DNA of 64,000 nucleotides from Paraburkholderia kururiensis JCM 10599 = LMG 19447 (GCF_003986935.1 NZ_RJZE01000019.1:1-64000), one strand, 5' to 3'. Shown: positions 43,662 to 52,901, numbered from the stretch's first letter. Notes: generated from the sequence alone by a model not told the origin. A program made the numbers and translations.

Positions 43662-44615
43662 TCAGCGCAGCGCTTCGATCAGCTTCTCGAGCTTGATCGC
43701 GTCGGCCGCGAAGGCGCGAATGCCTTCGGCCAGCTTTTCCGTGGCCATCGCGTCATCGTTGACGAGGAAGCGGAACGACGGCTCGTCTACCGGCACGCGG
43801 TCGATCTGCTCGCCCTTCGCGCTTTCAGGCGACAACTTGCGCTGCACCGGTTCCGTGCTGTCGTGCAGCTTCTGCAGCAGGTCGGGGCTGATGGTGAGCA
43901 GGTCGCAGCCGGCCAGTTCGACGATCTGGCTCGTGGTGCGAAAGCTCGCGCCCATCACCTCGGTCGTGTAGCCGAACTTCTTGTAGTAGGCGTAGATGCG
44001 GCGCACGGACTGCACGCCCGGGTCGTTGGCACCGCCGTCCTTTGCTTCGTCCCAGTTGCTGCCGGCGGCCTTCTTGTACCAGTCGTAGATGCGGCCCACG
44101 AACGGCGAGATCAGCTGCGCGCCCGCTTCGGCACAGGCCGCGGCCTGTGCGAGCGAGAACAGCAGCGTCATGTTGCACTTGATGCCGTCCTTCTGCAGCA
44201 CTTCGGCGGCGCGAATGCCTTCCCACGTGGACGCGAGCTTGATGAGCACGCGCTCGCGGCCAATGCCGGCCGCTTCGTAGAGCTTGATGATTTCGTGGGC
44301 CTTGTCGATGGAGGCCTTCGTGTCGAACGAAAGGCGCGCGTCGACTTCGGTCGAGACGCGGCCCGGAATGATCTTGAGAATTTCAGTGCCGAAGGCGATC
44401 AGCAGGTGGTCGATGATCGCGCCGACCGGCTTCGACGCGTGGTCGCGCACGGTTTTTTCGAGCAGCGGCTTGTAGTCGTCCTTCTGGACGGCCTTGAGAA
44501 TCAGCGACGGATTGGTGGTTGCATCCTGCGGCTTGTACTGGGCGAGCTGCTGGAAGTCGCCGGTGTCCGCGACGACGGTCGTGTACTGTTTCAGCTGGTC
44601 GAGTGAGGTAGTCAT
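43662..44615 (-). CDS. tal: Transaldolase
   Basis: 317 residues, TalB-type. It moves a dihydroxyacetone unit between sugar phosphates in the non-oxidative pentose phosphate pathway. Motifs: VVADTGDFQQLAQYKPQDAT, TNPSLILKA, DARLSFDT, the Schiff-base lysine in RVLIKLASTWEG, CNMTLLFSLAQA and ISPFVGRIYDW. It is cytoplasmic and complete. No other pentose phosphate gene is adjacent. Confidence 0.97.
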   Translation of the reverse strand: MTTSLDQLKQYTTVVADTGDFQQLAQYKPQDATTNPSLILKAVQKDDYKPLLEKTVRDHASKPVGAIIDHLLIAFGTEILKIIPGRVSTEVDARLSFDTKASIDKAHEIIKLYEAAGIGRERVLIKLASTWEGIRAAEVLQKDGIKCNMTLLFSLAQAAACAEAGAQLISPFVGRIYDWYKKAAGSNWDEAKDGGANDPGVQSVRRIYAYYKKFGYTTEVMGASFRTTSQIVELAGCDLLTISPDLLQKLHDSTEPVQRKLSPESAKGEQIDRVPVDEPSFRFLVNDDAMATEKLAEGIRAFAADAIKLEKLIEALR

Positions 44616-44823
44616 GTCGAGCCTTGAAAAGCGCGTAAGCGCCGGGGTCCAGAGGAGTTGAAAGGACGGCCGCCTTAGGTGGTTCGTTGGGCTGCGTGTT
44701 GTTTTACCGGCGTGTTACCGGGGTTTTGCCGGGTCGGCCAGTATGGCTTGAGGCGCCGCTTTACGCTGCTATTTTATGGCGAATCGGATGATGCTGTTTT
44801 GACACCGCAGCCGCCGTGCCGCG

Positions 44824-45999
44824 TCACTTCGAGAGCACGCGCATGGCGGCTTCGAGTCCGGCGAGCGTGAGCGGATACATGCGCTGACCGAGTACTTCGC
44901 GAATCACGGAGACCGACTGCCGGTACGGCCACAGGCCTTCGGGCTCCGGGTTCAGCCACGCGAAACGCGGGAAATGGTCGGCAAGCCGGCGCAGCCAGAC
45001 CGCGCCCGCTTCGGCGTTGTTGTACTCCACCGACCCGCCCGGCTGCAGCACTTCGTAGGGGCCCATCGTCGCGTCGCCGACGAAGATCAGCTTGTAGTCT
45101 GGCGTGAAGCGGTGCAGCACGTCCCACGTCGGCGTGCGTTCGGTGTGGCGGCGCCGGTTGTTCTTCCAGAGGAAGTCGTAGACGCAGTTGTGAAAGTAGT
45201 AGAACTCGAGGTGCTTGAACTCGGTCTTCGCCGCCGAGAAAAGCTCTTCGGTGCGGCGGATGTGATCGTCCATGGAACCGCCCACGTCGAGCAGCATCAG
45301 CACCTTCACGTTGTTGTGCCGCTCGGGCACCATCTTGAGGTCGAGCCAGCCGGCGTTCGCGGCGGTGCTGCGAATCGTGTCGGGCAGGTCGAGTTCCTCG
45401 GCCGCGCCTTCGCGCGCAAATCGCCGCAGCCGGCGCAGCGCGACCTTGATGTTGCGCGTGCCGATCTCCACCTTGTCGTCGTAGTCGCGATACGCGCGCG
45501 CCTCCCACACCTTCACCGCGGAACGCTGCCCCGCCGCATCGCCGCCGATACGCACGCCCTCGGGGTTGTAGCCGCCATGGCCGAACGGCGACGTGCCGCC
45601 CGTGCCGATCCATTTGCTGCCGCCTTCGTGGCGTTCCTTCTGCTCGTCGAAGAGTTGCTTCAGGCGTTCCATCAGCTTGTCGAGCCCGCCCATCGCTTCG
45701 ATCTGCGCCTTCTCCTCGGCGGTGAATTCGCGATCGAGCTTCTTCTTGAGCCAGTCGTCGGGTATCTCGAAGGCGAGCGCCGACTTCGCCTCGGCGCCGT
45801 GGAAGTACGCGCCGAACGCTGCGTCGAAGCGGTCGTAGTACTGCTCGTCCTTCACGAGAATCATGCGCGCGAGGTAATAGAACTCGTCGAGCGAAGGCGC
45901 GATCACGTTCGCCTTGAGCGCCTCGATGAGCGTGAGGTACTCCTTCACCGAAACGGGCAGCTTCGCTTCGCGCAGCGAGTAGAAGAAATCGATCAGCAT
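44824..45999 (-). CDS. VWA-domain (CoxE-like) protein
   Basis: 391 residues. The C-terminal part is a von Willebrand A domain with NVKVLMLLDVGGSMDDHI as metal site; the usual D-x-S-x-S is D-x-G-x-S here. The N-terminal part (MLIDFFYSLREAKLPVSVKE) starts the CoxE/DUF58-like helical region and is acidic and charged. The start at 45999 follows the family N-terminus; an upstream ATG at 46059 is less likely. It lies 63 bases after the MoxR gene, and such pairs work together as an ATPase-driven chaperone for metalloenzymes or complexes, but no target gene is adjacent. Confidence 0.88.
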   Translation of the reverse strand: MLIDFFYSLREAKLPVSVKEYLTLIEALKANVIAPSLDEFYYLARMILVKDEQYYDRFDAAFGAYFHGAEAKSALAFEIPDDWLKKKLDREFTAEEKAQIEAMGGLDKLMERLKQLFDEQKERHEGGSKWIGTGGTSPFGHGGYNPEGVRIGGDAAGQRSAVKVWEARAYRDYDDKVEIGTRNIKVALRRLRRFAREGAAEELDLPDTIRSTAANAGWLDLKMVPERHNNVKVLMLLDVGGSMDDHIRRTEELFSAAKTEFKHLEFYYFHNCVYDFLWKNNRRRHTERTPTWDVLHRFTPDYKLIFVGDATMGPYEVLQPGGSVEYNNAEAGAVWLRRLADHFPRFAWLNPEPEGLWPYRQSVSVIREVLGQRMYPLTLAGLEAAMRVLSK

Positions 46000-46062
46000 G
46001 CCGGAACTCCGTTCGTGGCCCACCCGTGGCCAACCCGTGGCCGCTGTGTCGCGGCACAACCC

Positions 46063-46905
46063 TTAGCGGTTGTTGCGGTTCATGAAGATGAGCCGCTCGA
46101 AGAGACCCACGTCCTGCTCGTTCTTGAGCAACGCGCCCGCGAGCGGCGGCACGATCTGGCGGTTGTCGGGCGAGCGCAGCGCTTCGGGCGGAATGTCTTC
46201 GGCGAGCAGCAGCTTGAGCCAGTCGAGCAGTTCGGACGTCGAGGGCTTCTTCTTCAGCCCGGCCACGTTGCGCAATTCGAAGAAGCTTTCGAGCGCCGCG
46301 CGCAGCAGTGTCTTCTTGATGCCGGGGTAGTGCACCTCGACGATCTGTTCCATGGTGGCCGGATCGGGGAAGCGGATGTAGTGAAAGAAGCAGCGACGCA
46401 GGAACGCGTCGGGCAATTCCTTCTCGTTGTTCGACGTGATGATGACGAGCGGCCGATGCACGGCGCGCACGAGTTCGCGCGTCTCGTACACGTAGAACTC
46501 CATGCGATCAAGTTCGCGCAGCAGATCGTTCGGAAACTCGATGTCGGCCTTGTCGATCTCGTCGATGAGCAGCACCGTGGGTCGATCGGCTTCGAACGCC
46601 TGCCACAGCACGCCCTTCACGATGTAGTTGCGGATGTCCTTGACGCGCTCGTCGCCCAGCTGCGAGTCGCGCAGACGCGAGACCGCGTCGTATTCGTAGA
46701 GGCCTTGCTGCGCTTTCGTCGTGGACTTGATGTGCCACTGCAGGAGCGGCATGTCCAGCGCCGCGGCCACTTCCTCGGCAAGCATCGTCTTGCCGGTGCC
46801 CGGCTCGCCCTTGATGAGCAGCGGCCGCTTGAGCGTCACCGCGGCGTTGACCGCGAGTTTGAGATCGTCGGTGGCGACGTAGTGAGAAGAGCCTTCGAAG
46901 CGCAT
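46063..46905 (-). CDS. MoxR-family AAA ATPase
   Basis: 280 residues: Walker A KGEPGTGKTM, Walker B VLLIDEIDKAD, sensor 1 IITSNNEKELPDAFLRR (including the arginine finger region) and a lidded C-terminal helical domain. MoxR ATPases with VWA partners mature or activate protein complexes. This pair (MoxR then CoxE-like) is a common stand-alone set in beta-proteobacteria with unknown client. It is cytoplasmic. Confidence 0.92.
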   Translation of the reverse strand: MRFEGSSHYVATDDLKLAVNAAVTLKRPLLIKGEPGTGKTMLAEEVAAALDMPLLQWHIKSTTKAQQGLYEYDAVSRLRDSQLGDERVKDIRNYIVKGVLWQAFEADRPTVLLIDEIDKADIEFPNDLLRELDRMEFYVYETRELVRAVHRPLVIITSNNEKELPDAFLRRCFFHYIRFPDPATMEQIVEVHYPGIKKTLLRAALESFFELRNVAGLKKKPSTSELLDWLKLLLAEDIPPEALRSPDNRQIVPPLAGALLKNEQDVGLFERLIFMNRNNR

Positions 46906-47274
46906 GGCGGCTACCTGGGCGAAAAAAATTCAGTATAAGTCAGATGCCCTGTTGCCTTGGGCGGGGCTCCGATATCGTTCACCTCGCGTTCAAAGGCGCG
47001 TTCGCCTGCGCATTCGCGCCAGTATCGGGTGACGATTCGCGGACCGCTTGCGCGTGCGCCGGCGGGTCCCGGGGCTATCGCCGGCGAGCTTCGGGACAAC
47101 CCGCAGGACCCGTGCCCGGCGGGCCGCCGCCCTTGTTGGCCGTGTGGACGTGCGGCACGGCGTCGCGGTACAATCGGGTCGATTTTTTTGGCCTGCGTCC
47201 GGCCTTCGAAGAAATAACGGCGCGGGCCGTGGCCTTTTCGGGCGTCCGTTTCCCCTCAAGCCAGGTTACATGCT
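46906..47274. other. Divergent intergenic region
   Basis: 369 bases between the MoxR gene (minus) and the cytochrome gene (plus). A TACAAT at 47169-47174 with TGGACG (47145-47150) 18 bases upstream could promote the cytochrome genes. No gene or RNA is seen otherwise. Confidence 0.45.
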
Positions 47275-47640
47275 ATGAACAAATTCGTCGGCAAACACGT
47301 CGTGATCGCAGCCATGTCTGTGCTCGCGGGCTTCGCCGCCAACGCGAACGCGGACGTCGTCGGCAACGCGAAGGCGGGCCAGGGCAAGGTCGCGATGTGC
47401 ATTGGTTGCCACGGCATTCCGGACTACCGCACCGCGTACCCCGAGGTCTACCGGGTTCCCATGCTCGGCGGCCAGAACCAGAAATATCTCGAGAACGCGC
47501 TGCACGGCTACAAGAAGGGCGATCGCCACTTCGACACGATGCACGCCATCACGGCTTCGCTGTCGGATCAGGACATCGCGGACATCGCGGCTTACTACGC
47601 GGCCCAGTCGTCCACGTCGAAGAACAATCCCGAGAAGTGA
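47275..47640 (+). CDS. Periplasmic c-type cytochrome (single haem)
   Basis: 121 residues. A signal peptide (residues 1-26, cleaved after ANANA) is followed by a cytochrome c domain with haem site MCIGCHG (CxxCH 42-46) and a candidate Met axial ligand in YRVPMLGGQ (Met63). LSDQDIADIAAYYAAQ is the typical C-terminal helix. It should carry electrons in the periplasm. The following cytochrome gene lies 46 bases downstream in the same operon. Confidence 0.93.
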   Translation: MNKFVGKHVVIAAMSVLAGFAANANADVVGNAKAGQGKVAMCIGCHGIPDYRTAYPEVYRVPMLGGQNQKYLENALHGYKKGDRHFDTMHAITASLSDQDIADIAAYYAAQSSTSKNNPEK

Positions 47641-47686
47641 CCGGCGCGGTCACCCGGCACTCTAATTTCACGGGACAGGAGAATTC

Positions 47687-48073
47687 ATGAACAAGCCCCA
47701 CACGGCTCTTCATACCCTTCAAGCGATGCTCAAGACGGCTTGCGCCGCGCTCGCACTGGCCGGTTTCGCTGCCGGCGCCCACGCGGCGGACGCCGCGAAC
47801 GGCAAGGTGCTCGCTGACAGCCACAACTGCGCGGCCTGCCACGGCGCGGGCCTCAACAAGCCGGTGAGCCCGGAGTATCCGAAGCTCGCGGGCCAGCACG
47901 CCGACTACGTCTACTGGGCACTGCGCCAGTATCAGATGGGCAACGGCAACCCGCATCTGGGCCGCAACAATCCGATCATGCAGGCGCAGGTGCAAAGCCT
48001 TTCGCAGGGCGACATGAAGGACATAGCGGCCTACGTCGAGTCGCTCTCCGGCGACCTCGTGCAGAAGAAGTAA
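47687..48073 (+). CDS. Periplasmic c-type cytochrome (single haem)
   Basis: 128 residues. A signal peptide (1-33, cleaved after AGAHA) is followed by haem site NCAACHGAGLN (CxxCH 48-52) and the end helix MKDIAAYVESLSG; Met residues in NNPIMQAQ are candidate sixth ligands. PEYPKLAGQHADYVYWALRQ is a cytochrome c4/c553-like segment. Second gene of the two-cytochrome operon, followed by an intrinsic terminator at 48121. The redox partner is not identified. Confidence 0.93.
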   Translation: MNKPHTALHTLQAMLKTACAALALAGFAAGAHAADAANGKVLADSHNCAACHGAGLNKPVSPEYPKLAGQHADYVYWALRQYQMGNGNPHLGRNNPIMQAQVQSLSQGDMKDIAAYVESLSGDLVQKK

Positions 48074-48120
48074 GCTGCGCGAAGCCCGGTCACCGGGCAG
48101 CCGGCGAATACGATGGCAGA

Positions 48121-48156
48121 ACGACACCCCGCTTTCCGGCGGGGTGTCGTTTTTTT
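48121..48156 (+). terminator. Rho-independent terminator after the cytochrome operon
   Basis: ACGACACCCCGC (48121-48132) pairs perfectly with GCGGGGTGTCGT (48139-48150) over a six-base loop, followed by six Ts. This is the strongest terminator seen in the window. Confidence 0.95.
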
Positions 48157-48224
48157 ATGTGCGCGTGGCGGGGCGAGGGCGCCCAGGCACGGCGTCCTTA
48201 GTGCCCTTACTGCCCTTACTGCCA

Positions 48225-48659
48225 TTAGTCCCTTGTGGCCCGGCGCTCGATACGGGCGAGATACGCGTCGGTGTCCGGCGGCGTGTTGGTGCGCTGGGCT
48301 TCCCAGAGCGTTTCGCCGAGGCATTCCATGATCGCGTGATGGGCGTCGTGGCTCGAGCCGAGCCTTGCCGCAAGGCGCTCGTGCGCGGCGCGAATACCGG
48401 GCGGCTGGTCGATGGAAAGCTGCTCGCTGATGGCGAGGTGCATCGAAAGATGCAGGAACGGGTTCGTCTCGCCGCGCTCGGGCGAGTAATGCTCGGCACT
48501 CGCGCTGTCTACGTCGGCGAGCGCGGCATGGTACTCCGGGTGCTCGACGATCCAGTCGGCGGCGATGGCTTCGAGTGGCGTCAGGATTTCCCCGGCGCGC
48601 TGTTTGCGCCAGGTTTCGGTGAAAAAGCGGCGGACTTCGTCACGGCTGGGATTGAACAT
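48225..48659 (-). CDS. DUF1841-family protein
   Basis: 144 residues matching DUF1841: FNPSRDEVRRFFTETWRKQR at the start, LTPLEAIAADWIVEHPEYHA, FLHLSMHLAISEQL and HDAHHAIMECLGETLWEAQR. The many His residues are a family feature; no function is established. The start at 48659 fits the family; an in-frame extension upstream is not needed. It follows nth and rsxB on the same strand, a typical beta-proteobacterial order. Confidence 0.9.
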   Translation of the reverse strand: MFNPSRDEVRRFFTETWRKQRAGEILTPLEAIAADWIVEHPEYHAALADVDSASAEHYSPERGETNPFLHLSMHLAISEQLSIDQPPGIRAAHERLAARLGSSHDAHHAIMECLGETLWEAQRTNTPPDTDAYLARIERRATRD

Positions 48660-48785
48660 CGTGGGTGACCGGATGGGGAATGCGTTGCGGGATTGGGACG
48701 GTTGCGGCGGGTTGGCGGGGAAGGGCGACAATTTGTCGCAGGTCTTCTGCCAGGGACGCCGAAAGCGCCGCGGCTCACATCTGCG

Positions 48786-49430
48786 TCACATCTGCGGCGG
48801 CGGGGTCTTCTGCTTGAACTCGCATAGCGGTTCGATCACGCAGTGCCAGCATTCCGGCCGCCGCGCCTTGCAGACATACCGCCCGTGAAGAATCAGCCAA
48901 TGATGCGCGTCGTGGCGGAACGGCTCGGGTGTGAACTTCTCGAGTGCGGCCTCCACGGCTCGCACGTCCTTGCCGGGAGCAAGCCCTGTTCGATTCGCAA
49001 CCCGAAAGATATGCGTATCCACCGCGATCGTGGGATGACCGAACGCGGTGTTGAGCACCACGTTGGCCGTCTTGCGGCCCACGCCCGGCAGGCTCTCCAG
49101 CGCTTCGCGATCAGCAGGCACTTCGCCGTCGTAGCGCTCGATCAGGATGCGGCTCGCTGCCACGACGTTCTTCGCCTTGGTGCGGTACAGCCCGATCGTT
49201 TTGATGTATTCGGCCACGCCCGCTTCGCCCAGCTCGACGATCTGCTGCGGCGTGTTCGCGACGGGGAACATCTTGCGCATGGCCTTGTTGACCGATACGT
49301 CCGTGGCCTGCGCCGACAGCATCACGGCGATCAGCAGCTCGAATGGCGTGGTGTATTCGAGTTCGGTGGTCGGATGCGGATTGAGGCTTTGCAACGTCTC
49401 GAAGATGGCGCGGCGTTTGTTCGCGTTCAT
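48786..49430 (-). CDS. nth: Endonuclease III
   Basis: 214 residues. A DNA glycosylase/AP lyase for oxidised pyrimidines. The HhH motif LPGVGRKTANVVLNTAFG carries the catalytic Lys, and VDTHIFRVANR the catalytic Asp. The C-terminal [4Fe-4S] cluster is complete: CKARRPECWHCVIEPLC (Cx6Cx2Cx5C). It lies 50 bases after rsxB and is likely cotranscribed with it. Confidence 0.97.
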   Translation of the reverse strand: MNANKRRAIFETLQSLNPHPTTELEYTTPFELLIAVMLSAQATDVSVNKAMRKMFPVANTPQQIVELGEAGVAEYIKTIGLYRTKAKNVVAASRILIERYDGEVPADREALESLPGVGRKTANVVLNTAFGHPTIAVDTHIFRVANRTGLAPGKDVRAVEAALEKFTPEPFRHDAHHWLILHGRYVCKARRPECWHCVIEPLCEFKQKTPPPQM

Positions 49431-49480
49431 GCGGTCGGTAAGTGCGGAGGTAGATGCTGGGATGAGCGTTGGCTGGCGGG

Positions 49481-50347
49481 TCAGTCGGTATCGGGCTGCG
49501 AGGGCGCGTCGCCTTGCTCGCCGGAGGCGATGCGAAGACGCCGCCGGCGCGCTTCGGCTTCGTCGATCTGCGCCTGTACGTCGGCGGTGACATGGTCGGT
49601 GTTGCGCGGACCCAGTCCTTTCGCGACCAGCTCTTCCTTCTTCTTGCGGGCGCGGTCCAGCGCGGCCTGGATGATGGCGCGCTTCTTCGCTTCGGCATCG
49701 CTGGCGGGCGCGGCAGGCGCTGCGCTGGGCACTTCGCTCTGCACAGGTGCCGTGGTTGCCGCGCTGCGCGCGGGCTGCGGTGCGGCGTGCTGTCCCGCAC
49801 GCTTTGCCACCGCGCGCGCTTCCGCGGCTTCGCGCTCGCGCTCCATGCGCGCAAGGCGTTGGTCATGGCGTTCGCGGGCGGCGTCGGCCTGCTCCTGGGA
49901 CCAGGCGGCCCAGCCCGTTGCGCCGTCCGTCACGGGCACCATCGCGATGCAATCGACCGGGCAGGGCGCCACACACAGATCGCAGCCCGTGCACAGCGGC
50001 GCGACGACCGTATGCATCTGTTTCGGTGCCCCGACGATTGCATCGACAGGGCACGCCTGCATGCACAGCGTGCAGCCGATACACAGCTTTTCGTCGATCA
50101 CGGCGAGCGGACGCGGCCGTTCGGCGCCGTTGACGGGATTGAGTGGGATGACCGGCTTGCCGAGCAGGCCGGCAAGGCGCGCCACGCCTTCGGCGCCGCC
50201 GGGTGGGCACTGGTTGTAGTTCGCGGTGCCGGCGGCGACGGCTTCGGCGTAGGGCCGGCAGCCGTTGTAGCCGCACTTGGTGCATTGCGTCTGGGGGAGC
50301 AGATCTTCGATGCGATCTGCGAGTGTCTTCGAATCGGTCACGGTCAC
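49481..50347 (-). CDS. rsxB: RsxB/RnfB-like ferredoxin, soluble form
   Basis: About 288 residues. The N-terminal cluster site (QTQCTKCGYNGC, later NQCPPGG) is followed by two ferredoxin-type [4Fe-4S] sites, CIGCTLCMQACP and CTGCDLCVAPCP. The last 120 residues are a charged, Ala-rich coiled-coil-like extension. E. coli RsxB begins with a membrane anchor; here none is seen. The other rsx genes are absent. Starts are uncertain: GTG at 50347 or 50341, or TTG at 50377; the first is used. Next to nth, it may feed electrons to Fe-S proteins (inference). Confidence 0.9.
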   Translation of the reverse strand: MTVTDSKTLADRIEDLLPQTQCTKCGYNGCRPYAEAVAAGTANYNQCPPGGAEGVARLAGLLGKPVIPLNPVNGAERPRPLAVIDEKLCIGCTLCMQACPVDAIVGAPKQMHTVVAPLCTGCDLCVAPCPVDCIAMVPVTDGATGWAAWSQEQADAARERHDQRLARMEREREAAEARAVAKRAGQHAAPQPARSAATTAPVQSEVPSAAPAAPASDAEAKKRAIIQAALDRARKKKEELVAKGLGPRNTDHVTADVQAQIDEAEARRRRLRIASGEQGDAPSQPDTD

Positions 50348-50674
50348 GACATGAGGAGCTGGCCGAAACGGTCGCAAAACGGCTGCAAATCAGCCTGCAG
50401 AACGGCCCGTTTGCGCCGTGTTACGCGGCCTGTCAGAGGGTGTGCAGGGCCCGGGCAGGCCTTGCAGCCGCGCGCTCGCCAAATGCGGCATTATCGCCGA
50501 TTTCCCCGATTGCCATTGGCGACCCATGTGCCATAATCAAAACGCTTTACAGGAAAGACCCCAGGAACGGCGGGGCGCGCCAGCCAAGGCGCTCCAGTTC
50601 ACCGCTGCCGATGCATGGCGAGGAGACGTTCGGCAGCGGCCCGGATAACGCGGCTCACGCAGCATCTTGAGACC
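50348..50674. other. Divergent region between rsxB and TetR genes
   Basis: 327 bases. It contains the TetR promoter candidate at 50510-50537. Nothing else was recognised. The rsxB start and its promoter must lie at its left edge. Confidence 0.45.
50510..50537 (+). promoter_or_regulatory. Sigma-70 promoter candidate for the TetR gene
   Basis: TTGCCA (50510-50515), a 16-base spacer, CATAAT (50532-50537). Good match in both boxes. It lies about 140 bases before the start codon at 50675. Confidence 0.5.
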
Positions 50675-51307
50675 ATGAACCAGCCAAAAATCAAAAGAGA
50701 TCCTGAAGGCACGCGTCGCCGTATCCTGCTGGCGGCCGCGGAGGAGTTCGCAAACGGAGGGCTCTTCGGCGCGCGCGTCGATCAGATTGCGAGGCGCGCA
50801 GAGACGAACGAGCGCATGCTCTATTACTACTTCGGCAGCAAGGAACAGCTTTTCACGGCAGTACTCGAGTACGCGTTCAGCGCACTCAACGAGGCCGAGC
50901 GCTCGCTCGATCTGAACGGCGTGGCGCCGGTGGAAGCAATGACGCGCGTTGCGCACTTTGTGTGGGACTACTACCGGGATCATCCCGATCTACTGCGGCT
51001 CGTGAACAACGAAAACCTGCACGAGGCCCGCTACATGCAGAAGTCGTCGCGTATTCGCGAGATGATTTCGCCAATCGTTGCCACCGTCGGCAGCATTCTC
51101 GAACGCGGGCAGAAGGCCGGCCTTTTCCGCAGCAACGTCGATCCGCTGCGCTTTTACGTGACGCTCTCCGGCATGGGCTATTACATCGTGTCCAACCGGT
51201 TCACGCTGACCGCTACGTTGGGTCGCGATTTCAGCACGCCGACCGAGCGCTCCGAACTCGTGCAGATGAATACGGAGATGCTGCTCGCGTATCTGATGAG
51301 GCGCTGA
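50675..51307 (+). CDS. TetR-family regulator
   Basis: 210 residues. The N-terminal HTH reads TRRRILLAAAEEFANGGLFG then ARVDQIARRAETNERMLYYY, FGSKEQLFTAVLEYAF, classical TetR. The C-terminal ligand domain (AMTRVAHFVWDYYRDHPDLL) is of the widespread TetR_C type with unknown ligand. The start at 50675 fits the family. It is convergent with the PHB depolymerase gene, so its target is not obvious from position. Confidence 0.93.
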   Translation: MNQPKIKRDPEGTRRRILLAAAEEFANGGLFGARVDQIARRAETNERMLYYYFGSKEQLFTAVLEYAFSALNEAERSLDLNGVAPVEAMTRVAHFVWDYYRDHPDLLRLVNNENLHEARYMQKSSRIREMISPIVATVGSILERGQKAGLFRSNVDPLRFYVTLSGMGYYIVSNRFTLTATLGRDFSTPTERSELVQMNTEMLLAYLMRR

Positions 51308-51399
51308 CGCGTCTCGCGCGGTGACTCATGCAGTAAGCCCTGCGCGCAGCCGACGTGTGAACCGGCTGCGCAAGCAAGCGTTGTTGCGGCTGGGGGAAC

Positions 51400-52677
51400 T
51401 CAGGCTTCGGCGTGTTCTGTCTCGACGCGGGGCGCCTTTGCGTGTTCCTGAATGAAGTCGCGCAGTTGCGGATAGATGATGGTGCGCCAGCGCCGACCCG
51501 AGAAAATGCCGTAATGCCCGCACTTTTCCGCGGTGAAATGACGCCGGTGTGCCTCGGGAATGCCACTGCACAGGTCTTGCGCGGCACGCGTCTGGCCGTC
51601 GCCGGAGATGTCGTCCAGCTCGCCTTCGATCGTGAAGAGCGCCGTGTGCTTGATGTCTTGCGGACGCACACGCTCGCCGGCCACATCCCACGTGCCTTCG
51701 GCAAGACGGAACTCCTGAAAGACGATGCGGATGGTGTCGAGGTAATACTCGGCGGCCATGTCCAGCACTGCGTTGTATTCGTCGTAGAAGTTGCGGTGCG
51801 CTTCGGCATCCTCTTCATCGCCGCGCAGGAGGCTCTGATAGAAGTCCCAGTGCGAGGCGGCATGCCGCTCAGGATTCATCGCGACGAAGCCCGCGTGCTG
51901 CAGGAAGCCCGGATACACCTGGCGTCCCACGCCCGGATAATTGGGCGGCACCGTATGAATCACGTTGTTCTCGAACCAGTTGTACGAGTGCTGCGTGGCA
52001 AGCGAGTTGACCGAGGTCGGGCTGCGGCGCGCGTCGATCGGGCCGCCCATCATCGTCATGGTGCGCGGCGTGTCCTCGCCGCGGCTCGCCATCAGCGAGA
52101 TGGCCGCGAGCACGGGCACCGTGGGCTGGCAGACCGAAATCACGTTGAGATTCTTCGCGCCGATGTGGCGGATGAACTCCTGGACGTAGGCGATGTAATC
52201 GTCGAGATGGAAGGGGCCGTCTTCCACCGGCACCATGCGGGCGTCGATCCAGTCGGTGATGTAGACCTTGTGGTCTTGCAGCAGCGTGCGCACGGTGTCG
52301 CGCAGCAGCGTGGAATGGTGGCCGGAGAGCGGCGCGCACACCAGAACAACGGGTTCGTCCTTGAGCTGGGAAACCGCTTCGCTGTCATCGGCGTAGCGCT
52401 TGAAGCGCAGCAGCCGGCAGAACGGCTTTTCGATGATGGTCTGCTCGACGATCGGAATGTTGTGGCCGTCTTTGACGATCTGGTGAATGTCGAACTGGGG
52501 CTTCTCGTAATCCTTGCCGAGCCGGTACAGCAGTTCGTACCCGGCCGACAGGCGCGACGCCCCCGGCACGTAGGCGAACGGGCTGGCCGGATTCGCAAAC
52601 GATTTCGACGCGGCCTGAGCCCAGGCGGTCAGCGGACTCAGCAAGGCCCGCTGGAATTCATGAAACTGATAGAGCAT
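51400..52677 (-). CDS. phaZ: Intracellular polyhydroxybutyrate depolymerase
   Basis: 425 residues with no signal peptide. It resembles Ralstonia PhaZ1: MLYQFHEFQRALLSPLTAWA at the start, the Cys nucleophile in VISVCQPTVPVL (in place of a Ser lipase box), DWIDARMVPVEDGPFHLDDY, and the C-terminal GELDDISGDGQTRAAQDLC and KCGHYGIFSGRRWR with the catalytic His. It degrades stored PHB granules in the cytoplasm, releasing carbon under starvation. No other pha genes are in the window. Confidence 0.95.
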   Translation of the reverse strand: MLYQFHEFQRALLSPLTAWAQAASKSFANPASPFAYVPGASRLSAGYELLYRLGKDYEKPQFDIHQIVKDGHNIPIVEQTIIEKPFCRLLRFKRYADDSEAVSQLKDEPVVLVCAPLSGHHSTLLRDTVRTLLQDHKVYITDWIDARMVPVEDGPFHLDDYIAYVQEFIRHIGAKNLNVISVCQPTVPVLAAISLMASRGEDTPRTMTMMGGPIDARRSPTSVNSLATQHSYNWFENNVIHTVPPNYPGVGRQVYPGFLQHAGFVAMNPERHAASHWDFYQSLLRGDEEDAEAHRNFYDEYNAVLDMAAEYYLDTIRIVFQEFRLAEGTWDVAGERVRPQDIKHTALFTIEGELDDISGDGQTRAAQDLCSGIPEAHRRHFTAEKCGHYGIFSGRRWRTIIYPQLRDFIQEHAKAPRVETEHAEA

Positions 52678-52901
52678 GTGGGCGCTCCGGGCGTTGGGGC
52701 GGTTCGCACGGGGCCGCGGGGCTGGCGCGGTCCTGGAGGCGGGCCTTCCGGGTTGCTTTAAGGTTGCGTGTGACTTGCTTCTGGCTGGTAAACGGTCAGT
52801 GTAATTATCGGCCAGGGGCGTCGATCGATGATATCCGACGGGCACCCATTGTGCAACGCAACAACAGTCGGACAATATAGGGGTAATCCTTCATCGTGCG
52901 G

